Shown one piece after another: positions 7,586 to 14,129 of a stretch of 14,943 bases of DNA. A program made the translations under genes and the position numbers. Source of the DNA: an uncultured Opitutia bacterium (GTDB taxonomy: Bacteria; Verrucomicrobiota; Verrucomicrobiia; Opitutales; UBA953); the NCBI GenBank assembly GCA_903921665.1, contig CAIXQT010000057.1:1-14943 (forward strand), in the 5' to 3' direction. Position 1 is the first letter of the stretch, and every line of letters starts with the position of its first letter. The notes beneath the pieces are model-generated. The model saw nothing but the letters and a program-made list of their open reading frames with translations. It had not been told where the DNA came from and made no database searches.

Positions 7586-8595
7586 GGCTGGATGGCTTTG
7601 CGGCGGGTGGAGATGAGTGATTCGAGCACGAGGAGGAGCAGCGCGGCGCCGATGAACCATTCTTCGCGCGGGATGCCGCGCCGCCCCGCGCCGCGTTCGT
7701 CGGTGCCGGCTTGAATCGCGAGCCGCAGGGCTTCCATGCCTTCGCCCGCTTGGCCGAGGCGTAGGAAGCGTCCGCCGGTGGCTTCGGCGATCTCACCGAG
7801 CGTCTTCTCGTCCAGGCGGCTGAGCACTTCCTCGCCTTGGGCATCCTTCATCGTTTCCAGCGAGCCGACGGAACTGATCACGCGGATCGGACCGCCGGAA
7901 GGCGTCCCGACGCCGACCGCATGCACGACCAGGCCCTTGCGCTTAAGGTTGCGGGCCATCTCGACGCCGCCCGCCTCGAGGTCTTCGCCGTCCGTGAGGA
8001 TGATGAGCAGCTTCCGGTTGCGGTTGGAATAGAAAGCGAGTTCGGCTTCCTCGAGCGCGCGACCGAGGTCGGTGCCCGTGACCTGGATCGTGCCCGCATC
8101 CGTCTCCTCGAGCGTCCGGAAGAACGCGTCATAATCGCGCGTGAGCGGGCATTGCAGGAAGGCCTGGCCCGCGAAGGCGACGAGCCCCACGTTGCCCGTG
8201 CCCTTGCGGCGGACGAAGTTGGCGATGGAGGCCTTGGCGCGGGCGAGGCGCGTGGGGCTCATGTCCGAGACCAGCATCGACTTCGAGACGTCGAGGGCGA
8301 AGACCACGTCCTCGGTCGCGCCTTTCTGCGCGGTCACCTCGACGCCCCAGCGGGGTCCCGCGAAGCACGCCAGCAGCAGCGCGAAGGCCAGAGCGAGCGC
8401 CACGTCCTTGGAGCGGCGGCGGGCTGAGGAGTAGCCGGCGGTGAGACGTGCGAGCAGGTGGGCGGCGGCGAAACCGGCGAGGCCGCGCCGGCGGCGGCGT
8501 TCGGCCCAGCAGAGCCCGACGAAGAGCACGACGCCGGCGAGCGCGGCGAGCGCGAGCGCCCCGGGTTGCTCGAAATGGAAATCGGCGGTGTCCAT
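7582..8595 (-). CDS. batB: BatB-like von Willebrand factor A protein, membrane anchored
   Basis: Protein of 337 residues with two N-terminal membrane helices (about 12-30 and 64-80). A VWA domain spans about 95-290, and a C-terminal helix (about 313-330) is followed by a short basic tail. The metal-dependent adhesion site is complete: DVSKS (102-106), the Thr of VTGTDLG, and LTDGED (200-205). The segment between the N-terminal helices and the VWA domain, CFAGPRWGVEV, is typical of Bat VWA proteins. The VWA domain should face the periplasm or be held at the membrane to bind a partner through a divalent metal. It is the second VWA gene of the array. Its ATG lies 3 bp after the batA stop and its stop overlaps the batC ATG. 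Confidence 0.9.
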   Translation of the reverse strand: MDTADFHFEQPGALALAALAGVVLFVGLCWAERRRRRGLAGFAAAHLLARLTAGYSSARRRSKDVALALAFALLLACFAGPRWGVEVTAQKGATEDVVFALDVSKSMLVSDMSPTRLARAKASIANFVRRKGTGNVGLVAFAGQAFLQCPLTRDYDAFFRTLEETDAGTIQVTGTDLGRALEEAELAFYSNRNRKLLIILTDGEDLEAGGVEMARNLKRKGLVVHAVGVGTPSGGPIRVISSVGSLETMKDAQGEEVLSRLDEKTLGEIAEATGGRFLRLGQAGEGMEALRLAIQAGTDERGAGRRGIPREEWFIGAALLLLVLESLISTRRKAIQP

Positions 8596-8598
8596 CGG

Positions 8599-9639
8599 TC
8601 AGGGCGAACGCGGGCGGAGGAGGCCCCAGCCGAGTTCAATGAGGAGGAGCAGCCCGCCGAGGGCCGCCCAGATGAGGCGATAGCTTTCGTAGACGACGGA
8701 CTCGCGGATGCGCACCTCGGTGCGCTCGAGGCGGTTGATCTCCTCGTAGACGCGGCCGAGCTGGTTCTGGTCGAGCGCTCGGTAGAAGCGGCCGTTGGCG
8801 ACCTTGGCCATCTTGCCCAGCATCTCGTAGTTGGCCGGGTTGATCGTCTGCATCGGGATCGTCTTGCCGAGGAGGTCGCGGTAGAGCCGGCCCGTGCGCG
8901 TATCGAAGCGCGGCAGGATGGTGGGCTCGTCCTTGCCGAGGCCGATGCAGTAGAGGCGGATGCCGAGGGCGGCGGCGAGCTCGGCGGCGGGCACGGGCAG
9001 GATCGCCTTGCTCATGTTGTCATCGCCGTCCGTCAGCAGGATGATGACCTTCGAGCCCTTGCCCTTGACGTTCTTCATGCGGTCGACCGCCATCGCGACG
9101 GCTTCGCCGATCGCCGTGCCGGTCTCTTGGATGCTCCCGATGTGCATGCGGTCGATGCCTTTCTCGACCCAGGTCTTGTTGATGGTGAGCGGGCTCAGCA
9201 GGTAGGGCTTGCCGGAGAACACGACGGCGCCGATGCGGTCGTCCGGCCGCTTGGACAGGAACTCGTACATCACGCTCTGGCTCGCCTGCCAACGCGTGAC
9301 CTCCGCGCGCGGGGTGCTCATGTCGAGCGCCATCATCGACCACGAAAGGTCGACGACCAACATGATGTCGAGGCCTTCGGTCTCCCGCTCGATCTCCTTG
9401 TTCGCCGTCCGCGGACCGGCGAGGGCGACGATGAGGAGGGCGGCGGTGAGCAGGCGCAGGAAGACGCGGAGGCGCCCGCTCTGTTCGCGCACGGGCCGGC
9501 CGATGCCGTCGAGCAGCGAGGTGTCCGGGAAAGACAGCGCGGCGGCCTGACCGACGCGACCGCGGAGCCATGCGTAGAGCGGCAGCAGCGCGAGCAGGAG
9601 CAGCGCCCACGGGTATTGGAATTCGAAGCCGAGTTCCAT
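8599..9639 (-). CDS. batA: BatA-like von Willebrand factor A protein, membrane anchored
   Basis: Protein of 346 residues with the usual BatA plan: N-terminal FEFQYPWALLLLALLPLYAWLR helix, LSFPDTSLLDG, a second helix (about 58-75) ending in ALAGPRTANKE, a VWA domain (about 88-300) and a C-terminal helix (about 316-340). The metal site is complete, with DLSWS (97-101), the Thr of QETGTAIG, and LTDGDD (202-207). It is a paralogue of the next gene, a common arrangement in Bat operons. The ATG overlaps the previous gene's stop by one base (TGATG). It has a GGAGG about 11 bases upstream, which supports this start. Confidence 0.92.
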   Translation of the reverse strand: MELGFEFQYPWALLLLALLPLYAWLRGRVGQAAALSFPDTSLLDGIGRPVREQSGRLRVFLRLLTAALLIVALAGPRTANKEIERETEGLDIMLVVDLSWSMMALDMSTPRAEVTRWQASQSVMYEFLSKRPDDRIGAVVFSGKPYLLSPLTINKTWVEKGIDRMHIGSIQETGTAIGEAVAMAVDRMKNVKGKGSKVIILLTDGDDNMSKAILPVPAAELAAALGIRLYCIGLGKDEPTILPRFDTRTGRLYRDLLGKTIPMQTINPANYEMLGKMAKVANGRFYRALDQNQLGRVYEEINRLERTEVRIRESVVYESYRLIWAALGGLLLLIELGWGLLRPRSP

Positions 9640-10244
9640 CAGGAGAGGTTCCTCCGGGGCAAGGGTGGCGGGCCGGGCAGGGGCGGCGGCTCATCGGGGG
9701 CCGGCATGCTCGGCCGGGGCGTCGCGGGCTTCACGAGCGGCGCGACGGCGGCCCGGGCGAAGGTACGGCGGCCGTCTTCGACGCGCCGCGCGGCCTCGCG
9801 CAAGCCGGCGATCAGCAACGGCACCTCGAGCGGGGCGCCGGCGAACTTCGCGGCGTCGGCGCTCCGGAGGGCGGCGAGCAGCGGCTGGCGGGCGGGCAGG
9901 AACGCCGGCAGGCTGTTCAGGAGCACGGCGAGTTCGTCGGTCGAAAGCGAGGCGGCCGCGCGCGGCTCCAGCGCGGCGAGGTAGCCGCGAAACGCGCGCG
10001 TGGCTTGGGCGACGGCGTCGGCGGCCGGCTGCGACTCCGCGAGGCGGAGCGCCAGTTCGAGCTGCGCCAGCGGCGCGGGCGGCTTCGCCGCCTGACGGAG
10101 GAAGCGACGGACGGCGAAGACGGCCAAGGCGACGAGCGCGAGCGCCAGCGCGACGAGGATCGCGTTGGTTTCCCAAGCCGACGGCAGGATCGGCGGCTTC
10201 GGTCCCTGGAGGACGAACGGGGCTTCTTCGAGGGCGAGGAACAT
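9639..10244 (-). CDS. Small one-helix membrane protein of the Bat array, DUF4381-like
   Basis: A 201-residue protein not confidently recognised by sequence alone. It has a short N-terminal segment with PKPPILPSAWE, one membrane helix (about 27-46) followed by the basic VRRFLRQ, and a helical cytoplasmic region. That region contains STDELAVLLNSLP and SADAAKFAGAPL, which resemble parts of DUF4381 proteins. The tail (about 168-201) is very proline-rich. Its place between the DUF58 gene and the first VWA gene is where DUF4381 genes sit in other MoxR/VWA operons, so the call rests partly on position. It overlaps both neighbours by one base (TGATG at each end), so it is almost certainly translated with them. 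The proline-rich tail may bind a partner; that is inference. Confidence 0.7.
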   Translation of the reverse strand: MFLALEEAPFVLQGPKPPILPSAWETNAILVALALALVALAVFAVRRFLRQAAKPPAPLAQLELALRLAESQPAADAVAQATRAFRGYLAALEPRAAASLSTDELAVLLNSLPAFLPARQPLLAALRSADAAKFAGAPLEVPLLIAGLREAARRVEDGRRTFARAAVAPLVKPATPRPSMPAPDEPPPLPGPPPLPRRNLS

Positions 10245-11152
10245 CAGCGTCGGCGGCGGCGGCGTTCGAAGAAGCGGGCGAGGGTGGGGGCGACGGTGGC
10301 GTCGGCATCGAGCCGGGCCACGTCCATGCCGGCACGGGCGAGGCCGGCGGCGGTCGCCGCGAGCCGGGTTTCGGCCTGGGCGGCGAAGGCGCGGCGTACG
10401 CGCTCGGAGCCGGTGTCGACCTCGCGGATCTCGCCGGTCTCGGCGTCTTCCAGGGCGATCACGCCGACGTCGGGCAGTTCGCGTTCGCGCGCGTCGACGA
10501 GCTGCACGCAGGCGGTGTCGTGGCGGGCGTTGAGCTCGCCGAGGGCGGCGGCCATCGCGTCGGCGCCTTCCGGGCCGGCGAGGAAGTCGGAGACCACGAA
10601 CACCATCGAGCGGCGCTTGAGCGCGCGGCCCAGGCGGCGCATCGGCGACGCGAAGGAGGTGCGGCGGGAGGCGGGCTTGAATTCAAGGACGTCGCGGATG
10701 ATCCGCAGCACGTGGCGGCGGCCCTTCTTCGGGCTCACCCAGAGTTCTTCGCGGTCGGTGAAGAGCAGCAGCCCGACCTTGTCGCCGGCCTTGAGCGCGG
10801 AGACCGCGAGGCAGGCGGCGACGTCGGCGGCGCGTTCGCGCAGCGTCGCTTCGCCCGAGCCGAAGGAAGAAGAGCCGGAGATGTCGACCGCGAGCACCAG
10901 CGTCAGCTCACGTTCCTCGCGGTGCAGGCGGACGAACGGCTTGCCCGTGCGCGCCGTCACGTTCCAGTCTATCGCGCGCACGTCGTCGCCCGGGACGTAT
11001 TCGCGCAGCTCCTCGAAGTCGGTGCCGCGGCCCTTGAAGCGCGAGAGGTAGGCGCCGACCATCGCGTCGTTGACCGTGCGCGCGGCGACGATCTCGACGC
11101 GCTGGGCGCGGCGGAGGGTCTCCTGCGGGTGGGTCGGGACGGACGAGGGCAC
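10244..11152 (-). CDS. DUF58 domain protein partnering MoxR
   Basis: A soluble 302-residue protein of the DUF58 family, a VWA-like fold nearly always found beside MoxR ATPases. The family signature GRGTDFEELREYVPGDDVRAIDWNVTAR (about 41-68) is complete. It is followed by a VWA-type metal motif DISGS (90-94) and VVSDF (187-190 region). Unlike many longer DUF58 proteins it has no membrane helices, so it is probably cytoplasmic and could link the ATPase to the membrane VWA proteins. The start is GTG at 11152, 15 bp after the MoxR gene stop, and gives the family-typical distance to the GRG motif. No clear ribosome-binding site is seen. Its stop overlaps the next ATG by one base. Confidence 0.92.
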   Translation of the reverse strand: MPSSVPTHPQETLRRAQRVEIVAARTVNDAMVGAYLSRFKGRGTDFEELREYVPGDDVRAIDWNVTARTGKPFVRLHREERELTLVLAVDISGSSSFGSGEATLRERAADVAACLAVSALKAGDKVGLLLFTDREELWVSPKKGRRHVLRIIRDVLEFKPASRRTSFASPMRRLGRALKRRSMVFVVSDFLAGPEGADAMAAALGELNARHDTACVQLVDARERELPDVGVIALEDAETGEIREVDTGSERVRRAFAAQAETRLAATAAGLARAGMDVARLDADATVAPTLARFFERRRRRR

Positions 11153-11167
11153 GGACGCCGGGATCGC

Positions 11168-12136
11168 TTAGGGGATGCTGACGGCGTCGAGCACGCGGCG
11201 CACGATGGCGTCGGCGTCGACCCCTTCGGCGTCGGCTTCGTAGGTCAGGATGAGGCGGTGGCGGAGGACGTCGGGCGCGATGTCCTTCACGTCCTGCGGG
11301 GTCACGTGGTCGCGGCCCTGCAGGAAGGCCCACGCCTTGGCGGCGAGGGTGAGGTTGATGGTCGCGCGCGGCGAGGCGCCGAACTGGAGGAACTTCTTGA
11401 GGTCAGGGCCGCCCGGGTGCTGGCCGCGGGTGGCGAGGACGAGTGAGACGATGTAGTCGCGGATCGGTTCGGCGACGTGGATGGCGTCGACGGCCTGGCG
11501 GGCCGCGAGGATCTCCTGGGTCGTGATGACCGCTTCGACGTCGAGCTTCGGCGAGGTCGTGGCCATCGCGTCGAGGATCTTGCGTTCTTCTTCGCGCGTC
11601 GGGTAGCCGATGTTAAGCTTCAGCATGAAGCGGTCGACCTGGGCTTCGGGGAGCGGGTAGGTGCCTTCCTGGTCGATCGGGTTCTGCGTCGCGAGGACGA
11701 GGAAAGGCGTCGGCAGCTTATGCGTCTCGCCGCCGAGGGTGACCTGGCGTTCCTGCATCGCTTCGAGGAGCGCGGACTGCACTTTGGCGGGCGCGCGGTT
11801 GATTTCGTCGGCGAGGACGAAGTTGGCGAAGATCGGACCGCGCTTGGCGTTATACTCGCCCGTCTTCGGGTCGTAGATGAGCGTGCCGACGATGTCGGCC
11901 GGCAGCAGGTCGGGCGTGAACTGGATGCGCGAGAAGTCGGCGCGGACCGTCTGCGCGAGCGTGCGCACCGAGAGCGTCTTCGCGAGGCCGGGCACGCCTT
12001 CGAGGAGGACGTGGCCGTTGGCGAGGAGGCCGATCAGCAGGCGGTCGACCAGGTATTGCTGGCCGACGACGACACGGGCGACCTGTTCGCGAAGGCGCGG
12101 CACCCAGGTGCCGGCGGCGTTGATGGTGTTGGACAT
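11168..12136 (-). CDS. MoxR family AAA+ ATPase
   Basis: AAA+ ATPase of 322 residues of the MoxR class, which act as chaperone-like remodelling enzymes together with VWA-domain partners. Walker A is GVPGLAKT (47-54), Walker B is FVLADEIN (106-113), sensor 1 is LATQNP (148-153), and the MoxR signature QEGTYPLPEAQVDRFMLK is intact. The C-terminal lid includes GASPRATINLTLAAKAWAFLQGRDHVTPQDV. The frame is open further upstream to 12250, inside the pyrG end, but ATG 12136 gives the normal family N-terminus and avoids overlap. The 20 bases before this ATG are nearly all pyrimidine, without a Shine-Dalgarno motif. It is the first gene of the Bat array and lies 88 bp after pyrG. Confidence 0.95.
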   Translation of the reverse strand: MSNTINAAGTWVPRLREQVARVVVGQQYLVDRLLIGLLANGHVLLEGVPGLAKTLSVRTLAQTVRADFSRIQFTPDLLPADIVGTLIYDPKTGEYNAKRGPIFANFVLADEINRAPAKVQSALLEAMQERQVTLGGETHKLPTPFLVLATQNPIDQEGTYPLPEAQVDRFMLKLNIGYPTREEERKILDAMATTSPKLDVEAVITTQEILAARQAVDAIHVAEPIRDYIVSLVLATRGQHPGGPDLKKFLQFGASPRATINLTLAAKAWAFLQGRDHVTPQDVKDIAPDVLRHRLILTYEADAEGVDADAIVRRVLDAVSIP

Positions 12137-12171
12137 AGGGGTGGGGAAGGGGCGCGCGGGGTGGCGCGTTC

Positions 12172-12212
12172 GGCGGTTCTCCGCCCTCTTGTCAGCGTCC
12201 GGCGGAGCCGGA
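12172..12212 (-). repeat. Two small hairpins between pyrG and the MoxR gene
   Basis: Two perfect inverted repeats lie in the 88-bp gap: GGCGG/CCGCC with a 4-base loop (12172-12185) and TCCGGC/GCCGGA with a 3-base loop (12198-12212). Neither is followed by a T-run on the - strand, so they are poor intrinsic terminators. They may mark RNA processing or partial termination between pyrG and the Bat array. Confidence 0.5.
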
Positions 12213-12224
12213 TTCGTCTCTGAA

Positions 12225-13826
12225 TTAGCAGGACAGCCGGGACTTCTCAACCGCCGCCTTCACAAAAGCGGCGAAGAGGGGGTGGGCGCGGTCCGGGCGG
12301 GACTTGAACTCAGGATGGTACTGCACCCCGACCATCCAGGGGTGGTCCTTGACCTCGACGATCTCGACCAGGCCGCTCTGGGGGTTGGTCCCTCCGACGA
12401 TCAGGCCGGCGCCCTCGAGCTTCGCCCGGTAGGCGTCGTTGTATTCGAAGCGGTGGCGGTGGCGTTCCTTGATGTTATCCGTGCCGTAGGCGGCGCGGGA
12501 GCGGCTGCCCGGGGTCAGGGCGCAGTCGTAGGAGCCCAGGCGCATCGTGCCGCCCTTGGTCACCACGCTCTTCTGGGATTCCATCAGGTGGATCACCGGG
12601 TTCTGGGTCTCCGGCGCGAACTCGGTCGAATGGGCGTCCTTGAGGCCGAGCACGTTCCGGGCGTATTCGATCACCGTGATCTGCATGCCGAGGCACAGGC
12701 CGTAGTAGGGGACCTTGCGTTCGCGCGCGAACTTGGCGGCGATGATCTTGCCTTCGATGCCGCGGTTGCCGAAGCCGCCCGGGACGAGGATGCCGTCGAG
12801 GCCTTCGAGGACCGCGGTGCCCTTGGTCTCGAGATCCTCGGCGTCGATGCGCACGACTTCGACGGCGGTCTCGTTGGCGATGCCGCCGTGGGTGATGGAT
12901 TCGTAGACGGATTTGTAAGCGTCCTGGAGCTCGATGTATTTGCCGACGACGCCCACGCGCACGCGGTGCTTCGGCTCGAGGAGGCGGCGGACGATCTCGC
13001 GCCACGGGGAGATGTCGATCGGCCGGCACTGCAGGCCGAGGCGCTTGACGACGACTTCGTCCATGCGCTGTTCGGCGAGCTGCATGGGCAGTTCGTAGAT
13101 GGAGTGCTCGACGTCGCGGCATTCGAACACGCAGTCCAGGCCGACGTTGCAGTAGAGGGAGAGCTTCTGGCGGTTGTCTTCGCCGATCGGGCGGTCGGTG
13201 CGGCAGACAAGCAGGTCGGGCTGGATGCCGATCTCGCGGAGCTTGGCGACGGACTGCTGCGAGGGCTTCGTCTTGAGCTCGCCGGCGGCCTTGATGAAGG
13301 GCACCAGCGTGCAGTGCAGGAAGGCCACGTTCTCGCGGCCGGCGTCATGCTGGAACTGGCGGAGCGCCTCAAGGAAGGGCAGGCCTTCGATGTCGCCGGT
13401 CGTGCCGCCGATCTCGGTGATGAGCACGTCGACGCCTTCGCCGCCCTTGAGGATGCGATCCTTGATCTCGTTCGTGACGTGCGGGATGACCTGCACCGTC
13501 TTGCCGAGGTAGTCGCCGCGGCGTTCCTTCTGGATGACGGTCTCGTAGACCTGGCCGGAGCTGAGGCTGTTGAGGCGCGAGAGTTCGCCGGAGGTGAAGC
13601 GTTCGTAGTGGCCGAGGTCGAGGTCGGTCTCGGCGCCGTCGTTCAGCACGTAGACTTCGCCGTGCTGGTAAGGACTCATGGTGCCCGGATCGACGTTGAG
13701 GTACGGATCGAATTTCTGGATACGCACCTTGAGGCCCCGGCATTCGAGCAACGCGCCCAGGGCGGCGGCGGTGAGGCCTTTGCCGAGGGAGGAGATGACG
13801 CCGCCGGTGACGAAAATATACTTCAT
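12225..13826 (-). CDS. pyrG: CTP synthase (glutamine-hydrolysing)
   Basis: Full-length 533-residue CTP synthase, which converts UTP, ATP and glutamine to CTP in the cytoplasm. The N-terminal synthase domain has the P-loop region GGVISSLGKG (8-17), DPYLNVDPGTMSPYQHGEV and IGGTTGDIEGLPF. The C-terminal class I glutaminase domain has the nucleophile Cys378 in GLCLGMQ, with His504 and Glu506 in VQYHPEF, so the catalytic triad is complete. Length and start (MKYIFVTGG) match the family. The 20 bases before the ATG are almost all pyrimidine and carry no Shine-Dalgarno motif. Upstream lies a candidate leader hairpin with a U-rich tract. It is divergent from sdhC and precedes the MoxR/Bat array on the same strand. 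Confidence 0.99.
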   Translation of the reverse strand: MKYIFVTGGVISSLGKGLTAAALGALLECRGLKVRIQKFDPYLNVDPGTMSPYQHGEVYVLNDGAETDLDLGHYERFTSGELSRLNSLSSGQVYETVIQKERRGDYLGKTVQVIPHVTNEIKDRILKGGEGVDVLITEIGGTTGDIEGLPFLEALRQFQHDAGRENVAFLHCTLVPFIKAAGELKTKPSQQSVAKLREIGIQPDLLVCRTDRPIGEDNRQKLSLYCNVGLDCVFECRDVEHSIYELPMQLAEQRMDEVVVKRLGLQCRPIDISPWREIVRRLLEPKHRVRVGVVGKYIELQDAYKSVYESITHGGIANETAVEVVRIDAEDLETKGTAVLEGLDGILVPGGFGNRGIEGKIIAAKFARERKVPYYGLCLGMQITVIEYARNVLGLKDAHSTEFAPETQNPVIHLMESQKSVVTKGGTMRLGSYDCALTPGSRSRAAYGTDNIKERHRHRFEYNDAYRAKLEGAGLIVGGTNPQSGLVEIVEVKDHPWMVGVQYHPEFKSRPDRAHPLFAAFVKAAVEKSRLSC

Positions 13827-13858
13827 GGAAAGGAGGTCGGGAGGGCTGGAGGGCGGGT

Positions 13859-13900
13859 AAAAAAGATAAGACCGGCAGGTCCTGTGACGGAAGCCGGTCT
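13859..13900 (-). terminator. Terminator-like hairpin in the pyrG leader (possible attenuator)
   Basis: On the - strand an 8-bp stem AGACCGGC (13900-13893) pairs with GCCGGTCT (13876-13869) around a 16-base loop, which itself can form GUC/GAC. It is followed by UAUCUUUUUU (13868-13859). No - strand gene lies upstream, so a terminator here would act within the pyrG leader itself. Transcriptional attenuation of pyrG is known in Bacillus; its use here is inference. Confidence 0.45.
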
Positions 13901-13910
13901 GGACTTTCGA

Positions 13911-13938
13911 ATTGCATGGCCGAAAAAAACCATGGCAA
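13911..13938 (-). promoter_or_regulatory. Candidate promoter of pyrG
   Basis: On the - strand TTGCCA (13938-13933) is separated by 16 bases from TGCAAT (13916-13911), matching the sigma70 -35 and -10 elements at 5/6 and 4/6 positions. It would start a leader of roughly 78 bases containing the hairpin above. Alternative elements nearby are weaker. Confidence 0.35.
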
Positions 13939-13947
13939 GCGGTTTTT
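13925..13947. repeat. A-tract/T-tract inverted repeat in the divergent region
   Basis: AAAAACC (13925-13931) and GGTTTTT (13941-13947) form a 7-bp inverted repeat with a 9-base centre. It overlaps the candidate pyrG -35 element, so it could be an operator or a bent-DNA element; no binding protein can be named from sequence. Confidence 0.5.
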
Positions 13948-13956
13948 CCGGCCGAT

Positions 13957-13973
13957 CCGGGGCCTTGCCCCGG
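13957..13973. repeat. GC-rich perfect hairpin in the divergent region
   Basis: CCGGGGC (13957-13963) and GCCCCGG (13967-13973) form a 7-bp perfect stem with a 3-base loop, midway between the candidate pyrG and sdh promoters. No T-run follows on either strand. Function unknown. Confidence 0.55.
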
Positions 13974-14021
13974 CTCCGGGAGTCCCGCAGGGTTCGGCCA
14001 TTCGCCCCCTTATGAGGGTTT

Positions 14022-14050
14022 TTCACAATCGGGGGGTGTCCCGCTAATAC
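14022..14050 (+). promoter_or_regulatory. Sigma70-like promoter of the sdh operon
   Basis: TTCACA (14022-14027) and TAATAC (14045-14050) are separated by exactly 17 bases and each differs from consensus at one position. Transcription would begin near 14057, giving a leader of about 73 bases before sdhC. This is the best promoter match in the window. Confidence 0.6.
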
Positions 14051-14099
14051 CTCCCCTTTTCCCTGCGTCCGGGGTGGGAACGACGGAGGCGGCGTATTT

Positions 14100-14114
14100 G
14101 ATGCTTTTTGCATC
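14100..14114 (+). repeat. Small hairpin in the sdhC leader
   Basis: GATGC and GCATC form a perfect 5-bp stem around a TTTTT loop, ending 15 bases before the sdhC ATG. It is too small to be a terminator and has no T-run after it. It could affect translation, but this is weak. Confidence 0.35.
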
Positions 14115-14129
14115 CCGTCCCGCTCCGCC

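Larger units (their letters stand above)
13827..14129. other. Divergent intergenic region between pyrG and sdhC
   Basis: This is the only gene-free stretch of about 300 bases. It contains the candidate pyrG promoter and leader hairpin, an A/T-tract inverted repeat, a GC-rich hairpin, the sdh promoter and a small hairpin in the sdhC leader, each listed separately. I see no additional small ORF with a believable start and no tRNA-like fold. Confidence 0.85.

Noticed and set aside
7586..7660. Upstream extension of the BatC gene to 7660
   Set aside because: The extension is a shadow of the batB C-terminus; ATG 7585 gives a signal peptide and the ATGA overlap.
8458..11446. Long + strand ORFs (508, 493 and 593 codons) antisense to the batA to MoxR genes
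   Set aside because: They overlap one another and conserved - strand genes, are rich in Arg/Gly/Ala/Glu repeats typical of GC-rich shadows, and show no family motif.
12137..12250. Upstream extension of the MoxR gene to 12250
   Set aside because: It would overlap the pyrG 3' end and adds a Pro/Arg-rich segment not seen in MoxR proteins; ATG 12136 gives the family N-terminus.
13829..13836. Perfect Shine-Dalgarno-like AAAGGAGG on the + strand next to the pyrG start
   Set aside because: It reads away from pyrG, and no start codon with an open frame follows on the + strand at suitable distance. On the pyrG strand it is just part of the pyrimidine-rich leader.
11877..14015. 712-codon + strand ORF running antisense to pyrG and the MoxR gene end
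   Set aside because: It lies opposite two strongly conserved genes; its composition is that of a reverse-strand shadow in high-GC DNA, with no recognisable domain and no start signal.
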